Of a stretch of 64,000 nucleotides of DNA, positions 11,301 to 26,376 are shown piece by piece. The notes under the pieces are model-generated. The model was not told the DNA's origin. It saw only the letters and a program-made list of their open reading frames with translations, and did not search any database. This stretch comes from Nymphaea colorata (Eukaryota > Streptophyta > Magnoliopsida > Nymphaeales > Nymphaeaceae). The position numbers and the translations under genes are program-made. Location of the stretch: positions 22,709,703-22,773,702 of the forward strand of contig NC_045146.1 in the NCBI RefSeq assembly GCF_008831285.2. The letters run 5' to 3'. Positions within the stretch are counted from its first letter, which is position 1. Each line of letters begins with the position of its first letter.

Positions 11301-14300
11301 TTATTGAAATGGAAATCAAACATGTTCTTAATGCTCGACAAGAGGAAGCAAGTTACCCAAGTGCTCACATCGAGGGGTTCAACACACGTATCGTTCTCGA
11401 GACCTCATAATTGTGATAACGTAGCATAATAATCCAGTTATCTCATTTCACCTTGCAATTATTGCCAATTTATTTATCATTGGAATAAGAAGTTGGTAGC
11501 ATGATGGCTCCTTATGATAGAAAGAATGGCAGGTTCAACATAGAAACAGATATTGATAAAGCATTAACAAACTTCCTAATGCTTGTGGATTGCATGATCA
11601 TACCATGTTCATCCCACATTATGCTTTTGGCCTGACTCTTTAAGCTCCCATGGGAACTAAAGGCATAACCTAAAATATCTTTGACATAATCAGAACATGT
11701 AGACGTGCTCACTGCTCATTCTTGCTTATTAATACCGAACCACTCGTGCTTTACTCTGAATAGCTTTCACAAAGTGCCTTGATCTTTCGCCAGTAATTTT
11801 TTGGTGTGATTTAAGCCGTTGAATTTTCTATTGTTCAAGAACATATCTAAGTATGAAAAAACTTATTTTGACATACCTGATGTACTAATTTAATTATAAG
11901 ATCATATTTACAAGCTTAAAGAAGGATGCAAATCATATATATCCTTGCACGGGTCTGAATTTGCTTTAGATATAAACGTGAACTGTGCTTAGGGCCATTG
12001 AAGCTTAAACTAGGAGCATAAATGGGCCGGATTCAGATCAGCTAAGTACTTAGAGATTGAAATCTGGCTTGGATTTGGTACACCCAAAAGGGCAAAAGGA
12101 AATCGTTCTCCCCAAGCTGAGGAGAGATGGAGTGACCTAGATCTCTCATTTAGACTTCCTTTAGGGCCAGCAGCGCCCTGTAAACTTAGAGATTCTGCAT
12201 GTGCAATGGGAAAATATATCGGTAAATAAACAAAGAAGAACTTACAATATGGACGAAGATCAAACACGATTTGCCTCCGCAAGTTTTTGTAAACACCCAG
12301 TAACTTGATTTCTTATCTGACTGTGGTTAAATTTTATGCTTCGTTGAAAAAAATTATAAAAATAAAGATGACAATAATCAATTGTAAACAAAGGGAAGAG
12401 ACAGAGAACTGTAAAAAGAAAATTAGTGAAAGTTAAAACAAAATGTGATATAAAGTTTCAGAAAAAGTGGCCTAGTACTATTTGTACCATTACTCGAAGG
12501 ATGAAGAAGATACAGAATGAGGAGGTGAGTGCTGAGATAAAAGTGTCTGGACCGGTTTTCTTTACATATCAGCAAGGCCAGTTCCTCTACTACAATATGT
12601 GCAGGCTTTTTTGATAGCTTGTACTTCATTGCACCATTCATATACGAAAGTCCAAACGCAATATGAACAGAACTGTGAGGCTTTATTGGGAAGTAAACCA
12701 CGACAATAAATAAAGTACAGTCTTCGTGCATGTGCTCATTCATGTGTATTCTTGCGTGTCTGTGTGCCTGTGTACGGCAATAGTTGATTAGAGGTACTTG
12801 GCTATTGTATCCAGCAGGAAACTAAGCATATAAGAGTTGTATCAATCTAATCCGACTTTGCAAATATGTTAAGTGCTTCTTTGTTAGAAATCACAGTTTG
12901 ATTTCATTGTAAAAACATGATCGATTCTGAAGTAAAGAACTTTTTGCACTTTGTGATTTTAAAGCTTCAAGGGCATGCCTACACATCAGCACGAAACAAA
13001 GCTACTTAAGTCCTGCTTTCTACTGTACAGAACGTGCAGAACATATTTGCAGGATCTCAAGATCTACCAAAAGAAAGGTGGTACGTGATGGAGAGGGAGG
13101 GAGGGAGGGAGAGAGGAAGATCAACCGGAAGTTACTGTATCGTTCTTACAATTATTGCTTGAAGCCTTGGTCCTTCTATTCACCTTGAAGTAGAGGAATG
13201 CTGAGTGATGTCTGCAATTATTTAGATATTTTTCCTCGTCTCAGAAATGAGTGAATTGATAATAATAGTTCTCTGCAATACTCACCTTTCTATATCTACA
13301 ATAATTCAATAAAGATTTAGTGGACAATCAATCATGCAATTCTGAGAGGTCGATCTGAAAAATGCTGATTTGGGGATTCTGGCGCTCTTTTTTGCTGTAA
13401 TGAAGCAGGGAAATCTTTTTCGATGCATGTCCTGTCAATGTTTCCCTGCAAAAGCAAAAATTGAAACATTACGGAATTCTTGAACTGCAAACTTTGAATG
13501 CTTTTAAGTGTTCATGAATGGAACACAAAAAACTAACATACATCTCCCTTGCCACCCTGTTGCTTGGTTTAGCAGATTCATAGACTTGGGACAGTAAGGT
13601 ACCAACTTGCCAAAACTTTCCTAGTATGTCAGACAAAGCCTAGGAAAGAGAAACTATTAAAAGAGAAATTATTATACTTTACCTGTTGGTTGCTCAACCC
13701 TGGATTGAATCGGATGAGGACATACTTCTTGTGTCCATAATCGTTCTAGCTAGTCTCCACATTCAAGTTCGATTTGATAGTGGAAAACAACTAATAATTC
13801 AAAAGGAATATGTAGGTAGAGTGTGTCCCCATGAAGAAACACTAATGAGCAGCAATAAATTCTCGTTGATCCATTCCCTCTGTTTATAGCCACTCAGACG
13901 AATGGAAACAAGGTAAGCCCGTCTTCCCTTAGATTTTGCCTTCCAAGGGTCACAATTAAGAGAATGTACGTGCAAGTAAGAAGCTTGATCATTGGTTCAG
14001 ATAAAGTGGGCACTACCCAGTGCATGGCCCTACCTGTTGAGCAGCAAGCTAGCTAATATAATGCATTTTTGTCGCAACTACCGGCCAGCGCGACCCTGCT
14101 GAAACCTCGCACTGTTTAGGCCAGACCCGACCATTGATCTACCAAAGTTGGGAGGAGTACAAGGGGGGTGGGGTGTCTGATCAAAAGGCTCTGGAGCCCA
14201 CTGAATGGCCACAGTTGTTCAGCGGCTTACTTGAGAACTAATGGATCCTTGTCGCAGAAAGGGCCAAAACCAGTCTCAGGAGAGGGTCCTAATGCGCCAT

Positions 14301-17300
14301 AATTGCACTGAACCCACAAAGGTTAAAAAAGTTGAATTGATCACGGCTGGGTGCAGCAGGGGAGACTCCATGGCACCCACACATTCTAAAACTGGAGTCA
14401 GAACAAAGTAGCTGTGAATAAGGTAAGGTACATTTCTGCCTTTCTGCTTAGGCAGTTCCACCAGTTTCTTTTCGGTTTTGTGAGATGACATGGCATGTGA
14501 TTCTACTGCTAAAGGGATACTGCCAGATATTAATGTGTCTAGACAATGTATCTTATACAAGGGTCCAATACAGCAACAGGGTTTCCTCTCTCTCCATTTT
14601 TAGGTTCATGGGAGGTGGATGTGGGCAGAAGGGTCATGAGAAAAGTACCTAGTTTTGAGATGACAAGCCCTAAAAGCTCGGATATCACTCAATTATTCAC
14701 TGCGTCATGTGAAAAAACTTGGCCTTTTTCTTGGGTCACTGTTGTGTAGGTGGTGGGGCCACGCGAGTTTTGATTTCTTTTGCCATAATGGCCAACAGGA
14801 ACGATCTTCCCTTGATTTCTTCGTGAAATTCGAGTGACCCGCGCTGGCCTTTCGAAACTGTGTCTGGCCGTCTCATCAGCCAAAAAGCCATCCATTCATC
14901 CCTCATGCTGCAGAGAAGTAAAAAATAAACGAGAGAGAGAGAGCGCTACTGTGTTCTTTTAAAGGGCTAAGCATCCCAACGTGGAGGTCACTGAGATGCT
15001 GAAGTTCTTGGTCGCGTTTTGATGCATCCGACAGTTCACCACGACATGTTACTCATAAGAGTTCCTTGTGGTCAAGAATTTGCAATGCACAGTTCACGTG
15101 GCCCTTCATATGTCCAGTATCTTTGCAAATATTACCTTATAAAGACTACCATCCAATTCCTCGCAGAGTTTCATTTGTCATTTTGAGAAGGCTATCATAA
15201 CTTTCCTTATCCTTATTGGAAGTACTGCCAACGTTTCTTCCTTTTTTCTCTTGAGGAACCGGAAGTTATGACTAGACAATATGGTTTGTTCAGAGAGTAC
15301 AGGACAGTGGTTCTCTTCTCAAACACAATCATATTAATTACCATCATCATCATCTGAAACCAAGTCAATTACCAATTTGTTTTCATATAAGTGTCCCATG
15401 GTTCTTCATGATTAAAGCATCATTCTTGTCTTGATTGTTCCGAACTGATGCATATCGTACCTGGCTATGGAATCATCATTTGTACTGCTACCAAGGTAAT
15501 GATTACCTCAATTTTATCTTCTCTAGATCTTCAAATATTCGCTACTATTGTCTTCTGTATTGTGTACCATATGTACAATTCTAATATCGTTAACTATACT
15601 TGGTCAAGAGATCATTATCTGCGGTTCTGCACTGACATCAGTATGAGGATTAACTCTTCTAGGTCTTTATGGGTCCAATTATGCCTTCTATAGAAATTTA
15701 CCCATATGTACTATTAATGTCATAATCTGGACAACAAACTGACACCAAATTGGATGTCTTCATATATGGACTATTCCTAAAGGATTTGTCTTTGAAAAAT
15801 GTCACACTTGCACGGCTGAAACAGTGGGCCTCCCCTGGGTGGGGCAGTGTCCCTTTAGTTTTACACCAATATGGGCAGTTCTCAACTATCCACAAGGAAA
15901 GGGATTCAGTATAAAAGGGCAAAGTTTATTCCGAGATTAGGAGAAAATCTCAGAACAGGGAACAGTAGCTAATCCTTAAAAAGACCCTCTCATTTTTGCA
16001 TTTTGAGAAGTGCAACTGTTCTTTCAGCTTCTTCCAAATGATGCAGATAATGAATACTGTTTCTTGTTTCTTTTTTTTTTATTATTCTAATTTTTTTTAA
16101 GCTTACGAATAAAAAAATTGCCCATTAATCTGAAGAAAATGGAGGGGGTTGGGGGGGAGGTTAGGACCCAAAAAAAAAAGAAGAAGGTTTGATCAAAGAT
16201 GTAATCCCACCTGTTTGATGGTAATTTCCAGGAAACATCTAAGGAAATTTCAGAAACATGAAGCGACCGGTTTGGATCAAAGACCAAATCTTGATCCATA
16301 CATGGAATTTTTTACCTTTAACCAAACAGCCAGAAACAGCGAAATTATAGGGCTTGGAGCATAAATTTATCCTATGGGAAGGCTTCACTGCTCTAGGAAC
16401 ATGTGACTTGATAACGTAATAGTTTCTATTTGGAGAAAGCCAGAGGAAAGGACACGACTAGGAAAAGATTTCTGATTTCATGGTTTTGTCTGAGTGCTTT
16501 TTGGCTAACAATGGCACTATCTGCTAAGCTGACTTTAAGACTATACGAAAGAAACTAGGTGGGTAGCGATCACTACCAAAAAAAAAAAAAGCCAGATCTA
16601 AGCTTCACAATTTGTTGTTCATTTAATAGGTTTATGCGGTGGAGGATTACTTGTTACTGTTGGGACTTAGAAGTCGCTTTCGTGTGACCTTACAGATTCA
16701 TTTACATGCACCAATCAGGTTCTCGAAAGAAGAAAGAATTTGTTCTGTAAGTAATAAACAAATGCGGAATCCTCAAAAGGAAGCATCATGACCATTTTGA
16801 AAAAGGTAGATCTTCTAAATAAGTTTCAGTAAAGTAGTTTATGTGTATATATCCTTCTCAAAATAAGTGGTGCTACTGTGGCTGCAGTTAGAGCTTACTG
16901 TTGATAGACTTCTCAGGCAACCTAAATGATCATGAATAGAAAACTTATAATTCAAAAAGCACAGTTGATATGCGCATGAAGATCTTCGTACCTCGCTAGA
17001 TAAGCAAACAGGTTGAATGAGCTTAACAGTTCAAGTTGGTCGATCGATCCGCCGGTGGACAGGAAGGGGAAAGTTACCAGCCCCTCACAGGAAGCGGTAA
17101 GTATAGATAATGGAAATCAGTGACTACTGTACACTAAGAGACAAGTGAAAGATTTTACATTAAGATGGTGCACTTTAAGGCATGTTTGATTGCCTAAATG
17201 GTGCTCAACCAGTATACTCTGAACAAGGTGTACTCGCACACAAAAACTGGGTGAAGAAAGTCGTACCAAAAGAAACACAGTGATGAAGGAAAACTGCTTC

Positions 17301-19023
17301 ACCATGTGTTTGGTTGAATTCAGTATCATGAGGATAAATTTTAAAATAAAATAAATAATATCTAAACAATCAAATGCGTTTTTAAGAAACTCCTGGCTCT
17401 CTCAAAAGACTTGGTTGTTACTTCTTAAGAAAAGAAAGAAGAAATAGAATTGGACCGAGTTGAAGAGAAAGAACAAAACTTCCTTTAGTTAACAAATTGG
17501 CTTAAAAAACTGTGTGCGTGGTCATAGAAGAGGTATTGACACAGAAACCTTAATAAGAACAAAGGCAGAATTTGCAGGAGCCAGTTTCAGCAGCTTTTCT
17601 TGGAATATTATCCATAACAATTTAGGAAAGAAAAAGGAAAGAAATTAAAAGAAACTGGAACTGCAATCGTGTCTAGTTTCTGAACAGTTTCTACCCTTTC
17701 TTACCTGTAATGGAAAACAAGCAACCGGGTGGTGCTTGTTTGGTTTTTCAACGATCGAATATGTAAAGTGCAAACCATAACTTTCAGTAAAACATAAAAA
17801 ATATGCTCAAAGTTTAAAAATTAACTACTTATTTTCTATAACTATATATATTACACTCATATACATATATTTATTCGAATATAAAGGTGACTTTTGAAAA
17901 GATAAGCGTACTTTTGCCGAATATTCATTTTCCAACTATTTTTTTCTTGGTATACTTTGCCGTTACATAACAACTAATCCAACTTTTGTAAAGTGGCATT
18001 GCATTTTCGACGACCAGATCACAAGCCTATTTATATCGTTTGTTTCTTTTCCTTTCTTTTATTTTTTATTTTTTAGAATTGTTTTCTGACCGTTTGCATA
18101 TTTTGCTCCATGACTAAGCATCAATAAGGTATAAAGTGGAAATATCTCACTTGTTCGAAAAGGACATGATTGGTGCTCGTCCTTTTGGGGGAATGTCAAA
18201 AGAATTGTCAACTTGGATGCATCTCTTGGATGCCATGATATGGTGGAAAGGACTGTGTTGTTTCTAAGTAAAGCCGAGAAATTTGTTAGCCAAGAGGATT
18301 TGATCAGCCATGAAAAGCCTTATCTTACCTTCTCCTACTGTGTCACAAAGACAAAGTTCTGAGATAAGGTTTTTTGTTTTTATTGATACCTTAATTTTCT
18401 TGATTTTTGCAAACCAGTGGTGGGCAGATCTCTATCAGATTTCAGCAAACAGACAACCCGGCGTCAGCATCAAACTCTTGATCTCTTTCAACTTGAAGGC
18501 CCTCTATCATGATCCATCTGACTAGGTGTAGGAAGCTTCTGTTTGCAATTGCTACGAGTTTGAGTAGTGAGTTTGCAATTTCTGTTTTTTCATTTAGGGA
18601 AATGAATAGGAGCACATGGACTTTTAGGATTTAACTGGTTGAGTGTTTTATATTAGCTTTATGTGCAACTACCGAAGTGCTGTTTACATATTATATTCTT
18701 AAAAAATGAACATTCATTTTACGTATTCCACCGGTAAGAATATAAGTAGCTTTCTGATATTATATCACTAAAGAATAAAACCAGTTATTATACAAGAAAA
18801 AGTAAAGTCAGTACGTGGCCCAGAATCTTGACTAGGTTCTAGCATGTTTCTTGTCATAGTTTTCCTAGGCACAGACTTTTAGCTGTGGCTGTGTATTAGT
18901 AGAAAAGGTTTGTCTTAAAACATGCAAACAATTCTCCTTTGACGAAAAATTCATTAATAAATACTTCAAATTTGCTACCTTCTTCACTCATACAAACATA
19001 GATGTAAGATGGGTGTGTGTGCC

Positions 19024-19047
19024 TGTGTATGCATGCATGCATACACA
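19024..19047. repeat. 24-base perfect palindrome
   Basis: The sequence reads identically on both strands around a GCATGCATGC core, with TGTGTAT and ATACACA arms. Beyond it lie gtgtgtgtg on the left and gacacacac on the right, so a longer imperfect hairpin is possible. It lies in gene-poor sequence and no function is assigned. Confidence 0.85.
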
Positions 19048-19422
19048 AAGCCATGTGTTCATAGACACACACAAGTAGTTCTTAAACAACCAAGTGGTCA
19101 ATGATTCTAAGATGCTCTTGGGGACATCGTTACATGAGCCTTTTCTTGTTCTTCGCTAAGACATGAGATGTGCTTATGGTTCCACTGTAACTGCGTAATC
19201 AAACCAAATTCAAGAGAGGTTTATTTTTCTCGTCAGGATTTGGTTCAGAACGTCATTGATTCTCGATCAAGCTAAAACCATATTTACATTTACACATAAA
19301 AAATAACTCTTTCCACTTCGTCTAACAAATTATAGGGACAATATGATCTATCAGACGTGGGATTAAGCAAGCAACAGAAGTTTGTCGTCTGAAGTAGTTT
19401 AGGAAGAAAACCTATTAATATT

Positions 19423-19521
19423 CTCTCTCTATCTAGATCTCTCACATCTTGATGAAACATCTCGAGAGGGTCACTCTATATCTAGATATCTCACATATTG
19501 ATGACACATCTGGAAGGGCTA
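19423..19521. repeat. Imperfect tandem duplication, 49-base period
   Basis: ATCTAGATCTCTCACATCTT (19431) recurs as ATCTAGATATCTCACATATT (19480), and each copy continues through GATGA(A/C)ACATCT. Two diverged copies in direct orientation, in intergenic sequence. Confidence 0.75.
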
Positions 19522-22500
19522 GGAACCCACAAAAAGACAAGCCAGAGCAGCTATTTTGCTGTAAGCAGCATAGACAAATATGTAACATCAATGTGAATCT
19601 TTCGAGATGAAAAATGGCCCCTCCTATTAATCAAGCATCATTTAACAGAAATAATCACCTAAGATCGCTTTCATTATCCAGTTTAAAAGAGAGAAAACAG
19701 GGCTGCCAAATCCAGTGAAAAAGAAAAAAAAAAAAAAAGCTACCAACTTATCACTTGCGCTCGAAACGACAAGCAACAGTAGTTTCTTCTGCGTGGTCTT
19801 TGTTGTGGTGTCAAATCTTTCATTAGATATTGTTCCTTTGCAGCAGTACGGCTTGAATTTATAAATTAAATGGTCAATAGCAGTGACCAACTTTTTTCTA
19901 ACCGAAGCAACCATTTAGAAACATTGTTTCTCTTCAATGATTGAGAATCTAAACGACTTGAAAAGATATATTATGGGATGGTTGTCTAGGAAATGAATGA
20001 ACTAAATAACTCACTCGCTGATGCTTTACTAATCCCTTATTCCTTGAATATGCTTCTTTGGTAGCAATAGCTAAATAACGTATGATGCCTACGTTGAAAA
20101 GTTCCTAAAGGTCATCGACAGCATATTGATAGGTTTCTAATCGAAAAATCCTTAAAGATATCTCCAAATGCAATAGGCTCTACGCCATGCTTCAACTTCT
20201 ACGCAAAAAAACCTTTCTGTAGGTATTGGAATGTGACATCTATCAACTTGCTGCCGTCCTCGTGTGACCTCTACAAAATGTGGGGAACTGTGAGCTATCT
20301 TATAGATCAGCTTAGGGAAAGAGAGAGAAATGATGAAGATGACGACCGCACTGATGTCAAGCTGTTGTTTGTAGACGATCGTTCGACAATTAATTATCAA
20401 GGAGCATGTGCACAATAGAAAATGGTTTCCAACGCATTTAAAATGGCAAAACCGAGTAGCTTTTCTTTCCTTGCTGGTGTAGAACCACAAATAGAGCAGC
20501 TCACTAACACATGCATTCGTGACAGTAAGAAAAACTCCCACTTCCCTCAGCTCCGCAGCCCGAGGCCTCTTTGCCGATGCCCGGAGCCTATTGACAAAAA
20601 CGGTTAATTATTTTGAAACTTGTTCTGTCTTTTTGTTGATATCTGCATCGAGATGGGCGGTGACCTTATGTGTCATTTTCAATTTCACAAAATTTACACA
20701 CAAGAATATAAGGGGAGTCTCCAAAACTTAATCAAAGAATGTATACGACATGGAATGCATATATAACATGTCTTTCTTTAAGCCCTTTTATTTCTCTCTT
20801 CTGAATCATTTGATTCACATCTGCTTTAAGGGACATAATATAGATGGTGGTTTGGTGAGTGGGTGAAAATTCGGCCGTCAGTTTAAATTCAAAGTGAAGA
20901 TATGCATCATAAACGAGCTCCCTAGTGGGCCCTAACAATTATCCTTCAATTCTGATGGGCATCACTTGTGCACGCCACATTAAAAAAGATGGAATATGTC
21001 TTTGCGAGTCGCCGTATACATAGAAGGCCAACTTTTTACCAGCTTATCTCAAACTAGATGTGTGCGATTGCTGTCCACACGTACTGTTCATTGTTTGCAT
21101 AATGACGTTGGCGTCTCATGCAAGGGATCTTTGTCACATGGTCCAACTCGAGTTTCATTAAAGTTGTTGATAAAAGCATGGCCATCTTGTTCCAATTTGC
21201 CCTACAAACAAGAGCCAAGACGGGCTTACTGGTGCCAACTTGGCAGCTTAATACTCCAACTGTAAGTTCACATGGCGGAGCCACCATCCAAGAAAATCCA
21301 AGTTCTGAAGTCCCTTTCTAGTTGGCTCTTTGGTGATGTGCCAAATCTAGTTTGGATCCAAGCTGATCAAGATCTGCATGTGATCAGATCCTATCAAAAT
21401 CTGGGGCGACACAAATGTTTTATCTTGATAGTAGGTAAAACTGGAAAGTGGGTACCGACCGCATCCATCCATTGCATCATATCCTATGCGGTCAGAATCA
21501 GAATAAGGGGAAAAACATGTTTGAATCTGAAATATTATGTGACCAAACACGAACTATTCCAATCCAAGGACTGGCTATGGTCTAGATCTCTTGCCTCCTT
21601 CCCTTTTAGTGGAATTGATCAAAAAAGGGGAAAGTGGGAGAGGGGGACATGGTTTATGTGGTCCATAAGGACCTCTAGGGGATGAAATAACAAGACATGT
21701 CTAATGGTGTCTCTCTTAAAAGATTGGTTTGCTTTCTAGAAGCAAGAGATGTGGGAGACAAATTTGATCTATATCTGAGAAATTTACTGTTCTTGTGTAT
21801 GGGTGCATGCCTGAATGTTTAACTGAAATTATTCAGTGGGGCAGCCCTTGGGGGCAAGGATTGAGCATGGGGCAGCAGATGTTTCAATCTTGAAGAACAG
21901 AAAAGGGTGGTCATAACAGTGGACAACACAGGTCCAATTACCTACCTTTATTCTGTATGGGGAGGACAAACAAAGCAGTTGGGCTTGCCTAATTCTAAAT
22001 TTTTACTATTGTAAGACACCTTCCTTGCTCTTGGAATTTGTATGACAAGGGATGACACAGAACATCTCCATTATCTCGTCTTCCATCATGCGTCATGAAC
22101 AACATCTACGTCTCCTTGCACAAAGATACACAGGGAAAAAATTATTTTCAACAACTTGGTCGATAAATTAAGCACATCTTATCGATATGCTAATCTATCG
22201 GAAACACCATTAAATCATCTAGTCCCTTGTGATGTAGCTTCAAGCATGGGCCGGCTTCGTTGAGGGCGACCACCCGGCTGATTAGAGGCATACATTAGGA
22301 TCAGGAAACGACACATTAGAAGAATTTTTTTTTGACTTCCCATGAGAAATGACAGCAGAACTATAAAATCAGTTCATTTTCTTAAAATTTGCCACTACAG
22401 CATTCCGCCAACAAAGAATTGAACTTGGTAGATTTCATTATCTGGACATGGAAGAAAACGATGCAACTTTGTCCTATTGTGACAAAGCTGCAAACTATAA

Positions 22501-25059
22501 AAACTGAAGGAAGAACATTGTGTTTTTTGAAAATATTTCGCTATAGTTAACGTTGTTTACAAGAATACCATATTCGTGGTTAACCAATTATATCGAGGAA
22601 AACAATCCTATACCAAAGAAAAGAATACCCAAAACAAGAGGAATGCAACCAAGAGAAGCTCTATAGTCTTATCAGCTATCACTGTCTCTGGTATTACCCT
22701 TCCAATACGAAAGAAACGAATACCATAAACAATAGGAATGCAACCACGCATCCATATCTCCAAGATGCAATTTCAGGCTTGACAAGGCCCTTTGTCCCAT
22801 CGGTTGAGTGCAAAATGCCAAAGACTCATTTTGTTTTAAGTGTCTGGCCTTCCTCACTCCCTAATCCTGTCTATGTGTTGAGACTTGAGAGAGAAAGGGA
22901 GAGAGAGGTACATTCCAAAAGCCCCAGTTTCCATGGCGTTTCCCAAACTTTTACTGTTGTCCCATTCTGATTTTAAAACTTGGGGGTGAAGGTGGGTGGC
23001 CCAGAATGGGAATAAGCTCCAAAGGCCACAGGTTAGTGCCAACATTTGGCGGGTCCATCTCCCTATTCTCTGTTCCAACACACATGATACACACATATGC
23101 ATGATATGCATGCATGCAAGGCAACACCTCTTCTCTCTCTCTCTCCCCCCTCATTTTATGTGCTTCCCAATGGGTCCCACACATGGGCCCCCATCTGCCG
23201 CGTGTAGGACCACCGCCTTCTTGTCCTTGTTCCCCTTTGTTATTTCCATGAACTTTTGTTCCCTCTCACCGGCATGTACACGGGATGTTTGCTCCAAGTG
23301 TCTACTAGCGTGTTGTGGGGCCCACGTCCCCTCCTTCGGCCGGCCGGAGACACTCCCTCCAATTTAGGCTTTGCCCTCTAAATTGTTTTCCAGTTTGACT
23401 GATCCCAATTATGCTTAGAATTTGGTGTAGGGCTTTTGGTAACAGGAATGTTGCCTTCTTTCAATACCATGCTACTGAACACCTTATTAGGGTTTGGTTC
23501 TCCGCTGATACAATACATTCAAGATTGAACATAATACGAGAGGAGCATTCCTTTTTTCTTTTGTTTAAAAGTAATTTTCGTAGTTTAAGCGTATTTTCAT
23601 CTTTGTTGAAGAAAGTAACTTTACTTTTCCAACTATGTCTTTATAGAGGGCTCCGTTTTTGTTTTTGTTTTTCATTATTTTAAGATTATTTTCTTTCTTT
23701 TGGCCTCAGCATTGAGTTGAATCTGCAGCAGACGCATGAATTCAATCTGCTTTTCTTTGGGTTGGCAAGGCCAGTTAATTTCGAAACTTTGGGTTGAAAG
23801 AGATATAAAATTTAATACTTTATTGTGCTTTTTTCTTTTATACAAAGAAACAAAGTGATAAAACCATGTATGAGAAAATAAAAAAGAACAGTAGCAACAA
23901 CAGCTTTATACGACAAGCATGAAACCTGTGCCATCTGTACTTTCACACACACACACACACATATATAGATATATAGATGGAGCTTTCAGTTAGGCATTGA
24001 AAGTGTGTTTTTTTTTATGGTTTTACCGACCTGAAATATTTTTCAGTGAATTCATCTGTATATAAGTGTGGGACAAGTTCAAAACCATATCGCTAAAAAA
24101 GTATGCAAAAACAATGCGAATTCCATGAGGCAAAAGTTTAAGATCGTTGAATAAACTTATCTTATAAAATCCTGGCTATGCATCATATCTTCGTGAGCTT
24201 TTTCATTTTTGTAATCATCAAATATTCGGAGTACATTCATACGCTATAATTCACTGAAAGCAACTTCAAGTATATCGCTTTCATTTTTCTCTCACTGCCT
24301 CACACTTCCCTTTCTTTCAAAATTTTTTCCTTCTCATGACCGTCTGCCTAGGATGCATCTCCCTTAGCATACTTTGTTCAAGATTTGCCTACGGTATATA
24401 TACATATATATTATAAGTAGACCACCAGTGGACATAAGTAGGCATTTTCTTTTTAATCTATGAACATATACTGGGCAGCTTCTCTTAAGCGAAGAATTTT
24501 GGGTGGCCGATGCTTTGTCCTGCTATATTTAAATGCAAACCCCCCCTAGCAATTCTGCCAACTTGATTTAATTTCTTCAAAGGGAGAGAAACAATGAACC
24601 ACGTAAGGGCCTGACTTCTATCAATGCTACCAGCCTGATTTAGTTTCTCAAATGGGAGAAAACTAATGAAACATTTTGCAACCTTTTTATGATTCTTTCT
24701 CTAAAGGACGATACAAGGACATGATGGAATATTTCTCTTTTAGTAAACTGTTGTTTATGCGTGAGGTTGCCTTCTGAGGCAGATGGTACCTTCGCATAAG
24801 CTTTAATCTAGTTTCCTTTTTCTTGGCCAATCTAAGTTAGCAAATGTGTTTCCAACATTAGCAACTTAGACAGGAGAACAGTGAAGATGCTTGAGTTTTC
24901 TTTTTCTCACCACCAAGCGTAGATTCTTCACTTCAATCGGTATGAATGTCACAACAGTCGATCCAATATGTAAACAGAACATGACGAGCGCATACACAGC
25001 TTTTAATTGTAAGAAAAACACATAATAATTGAATTTTTTAAGAACTATTATAGCAATTC

Positions 25060-25530
25060 TCAGGTGAGTGGGGGTGTAATGACCGGACCTGGTCTCACAC
25101 CAAGTCAGGCTTTTGGTTGGACGGATTCCAACTTGCCTTATAGTAGTTTTGGATTCAGCAAAAAAAGAAAAAAAAAACCTGAAAACCAAATCATTCAACA
25201 ACCTATTTTATAAATCCTCCATGATTTTTCATAATTTTACATTCAAAACTAAACTTTTGGGATGTTACATACCCATTTAAAGCACACGGGTCCGCTCATG
25301 TGAGATCCTAGGTATGAGTCTTGAACTTTATTATGATACCATTATAACCACCCAACCCACTTGTACATTGGGTTCAAGCCCCTAATTTGACGGATCTCAA
25401 TGGTTTCAGCTCAAAAAAAAAAACTATGAACCAAGACAAAAAAAAGTTACTTAATAACTTCTTCTATAAGTCCCTCAAGATTCCCCACAATCTTAAATAC
25501 ATTACTATACTTCTGAAGTGTTACAAGCAA
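25060..25530 (+). repeat. Dispersed repeat family, two adjacent copies
   Basis: Two successive, diverged copies share an order of phrases. These are 'contrast' words such as caacccac...gggttcaagcccctaatttgac, gacggat(t/c)(c/t)caa, tagtagttttgg, ataa(a/g)tcc(c/t)(t/c)ca(a/t)gatt, and ctaaacttttgggatgttac. Related copies lie at about 30090-30540 (same orientation) and about 58230-58450 (inverted). It looks like a decayed non-autonomous element or LTR remnant of unknown class. The 25540-25725 flank (gcccgagctagaat ... tggcccaagccggccc) is another old repeat-like piece. Confidence 0.5.
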
Positions 25531-26376
25531 AGCCCGAGCTAGAATTTTTTTTTATGGGTGGGCCAAACAGTCCAACCTCTAGATTCGGGTGGGTCAAACT
25601 GAACCTAAATCCAAACAATACATGATGCAAATAAAAAATTTCAAATTTTTCAATGTATTTTTTTTTTCAATTCGTTAGGTGGGGATATGGCCCAAGCCGG
25701 CCCCCCTGTCTCTGCCCTTGGTTACAAGAAGGTTAACTCTACCACCTGAGTGAAAGTCAAAGTCTCTCCCTTCCCCTTATCTCTTTCAGGGCTACTTTTA
25801 ATACCTTCAGGTGACACCCCTATTATGCGTCAATTTGCATATCAGCACAACATTTTTTGCAATATAAAGAGTTTGACACTACAAAAGTTTAAAAAAGAAA
25901 TTGACCATCTACCAAGTCCATTGTACCGAACCCCCTTAAAGATAACTACTATAAACATATTTTGCATGAAGTTCATAGTCATCCACAATTATAACTAAGT
26001 CATGTTTATAATAGTTTCTTTATGCATTTCAATTGATCTGATTGATTCTAGTTCCTCAGGTGTTGATGTTATAGATGTTATTCCATTTTTGAAGGCCGGA
26101 CCGATCGTGTCGTATCATGTTCTCGTTTGCAACAGAAAAGAACTTTGTTTGGGGGGGTTGTGGATTAAACCAGAGACAGAGAGAAACGACGAGCGAAGAA
26201 AACGATGGCAGTCGCCTTCTAAAACTGATAAGTATGCCTGCACGCGTTTGTCCAAGGAAAATGACGTAATGGAGAAAGAGGAAGAGAGAAAGAAAGGAGG
26301 AGAGAAGGGTGAATCAACTAGATTCCAAATCCTCCTCACGCTTTCCCCACTGCCCCACTCTCTTTCCAATGCCTCC

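Larger units (their letters stand above)
8400..25040. other. Long gene-poor intergenic region
   Basis: No open frame here has a recognisable family, consistent splice sites or a coding look on either strand. The region holds poly-A/T tracts (for example 10633-10653, 16569-16582, 19726-19738), GA/GGGA-rich runs (13086-13125, 14932-14942, 22885-22909), a (CA)n run at 23946-23961, a poly-C/poly-A junction at 10619-10653, and the small repeats listed separately. No tRNA, miRNA precursor or transposon could be supported by eye. Confidence 0.55.

Noticed and set aside
17155-17340. Possible MITE with ggcatgtttgattgcc and ccatgtgtttggttg ends
   Set aside because: The two ends are in direct, not inverted, orientation and no target duplication was seen.
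20152-20607. Open frames on both strands around 20.2-20.6 kb
   Set aside because: No splice sites, domains or coding bias; neither strand is convincing.
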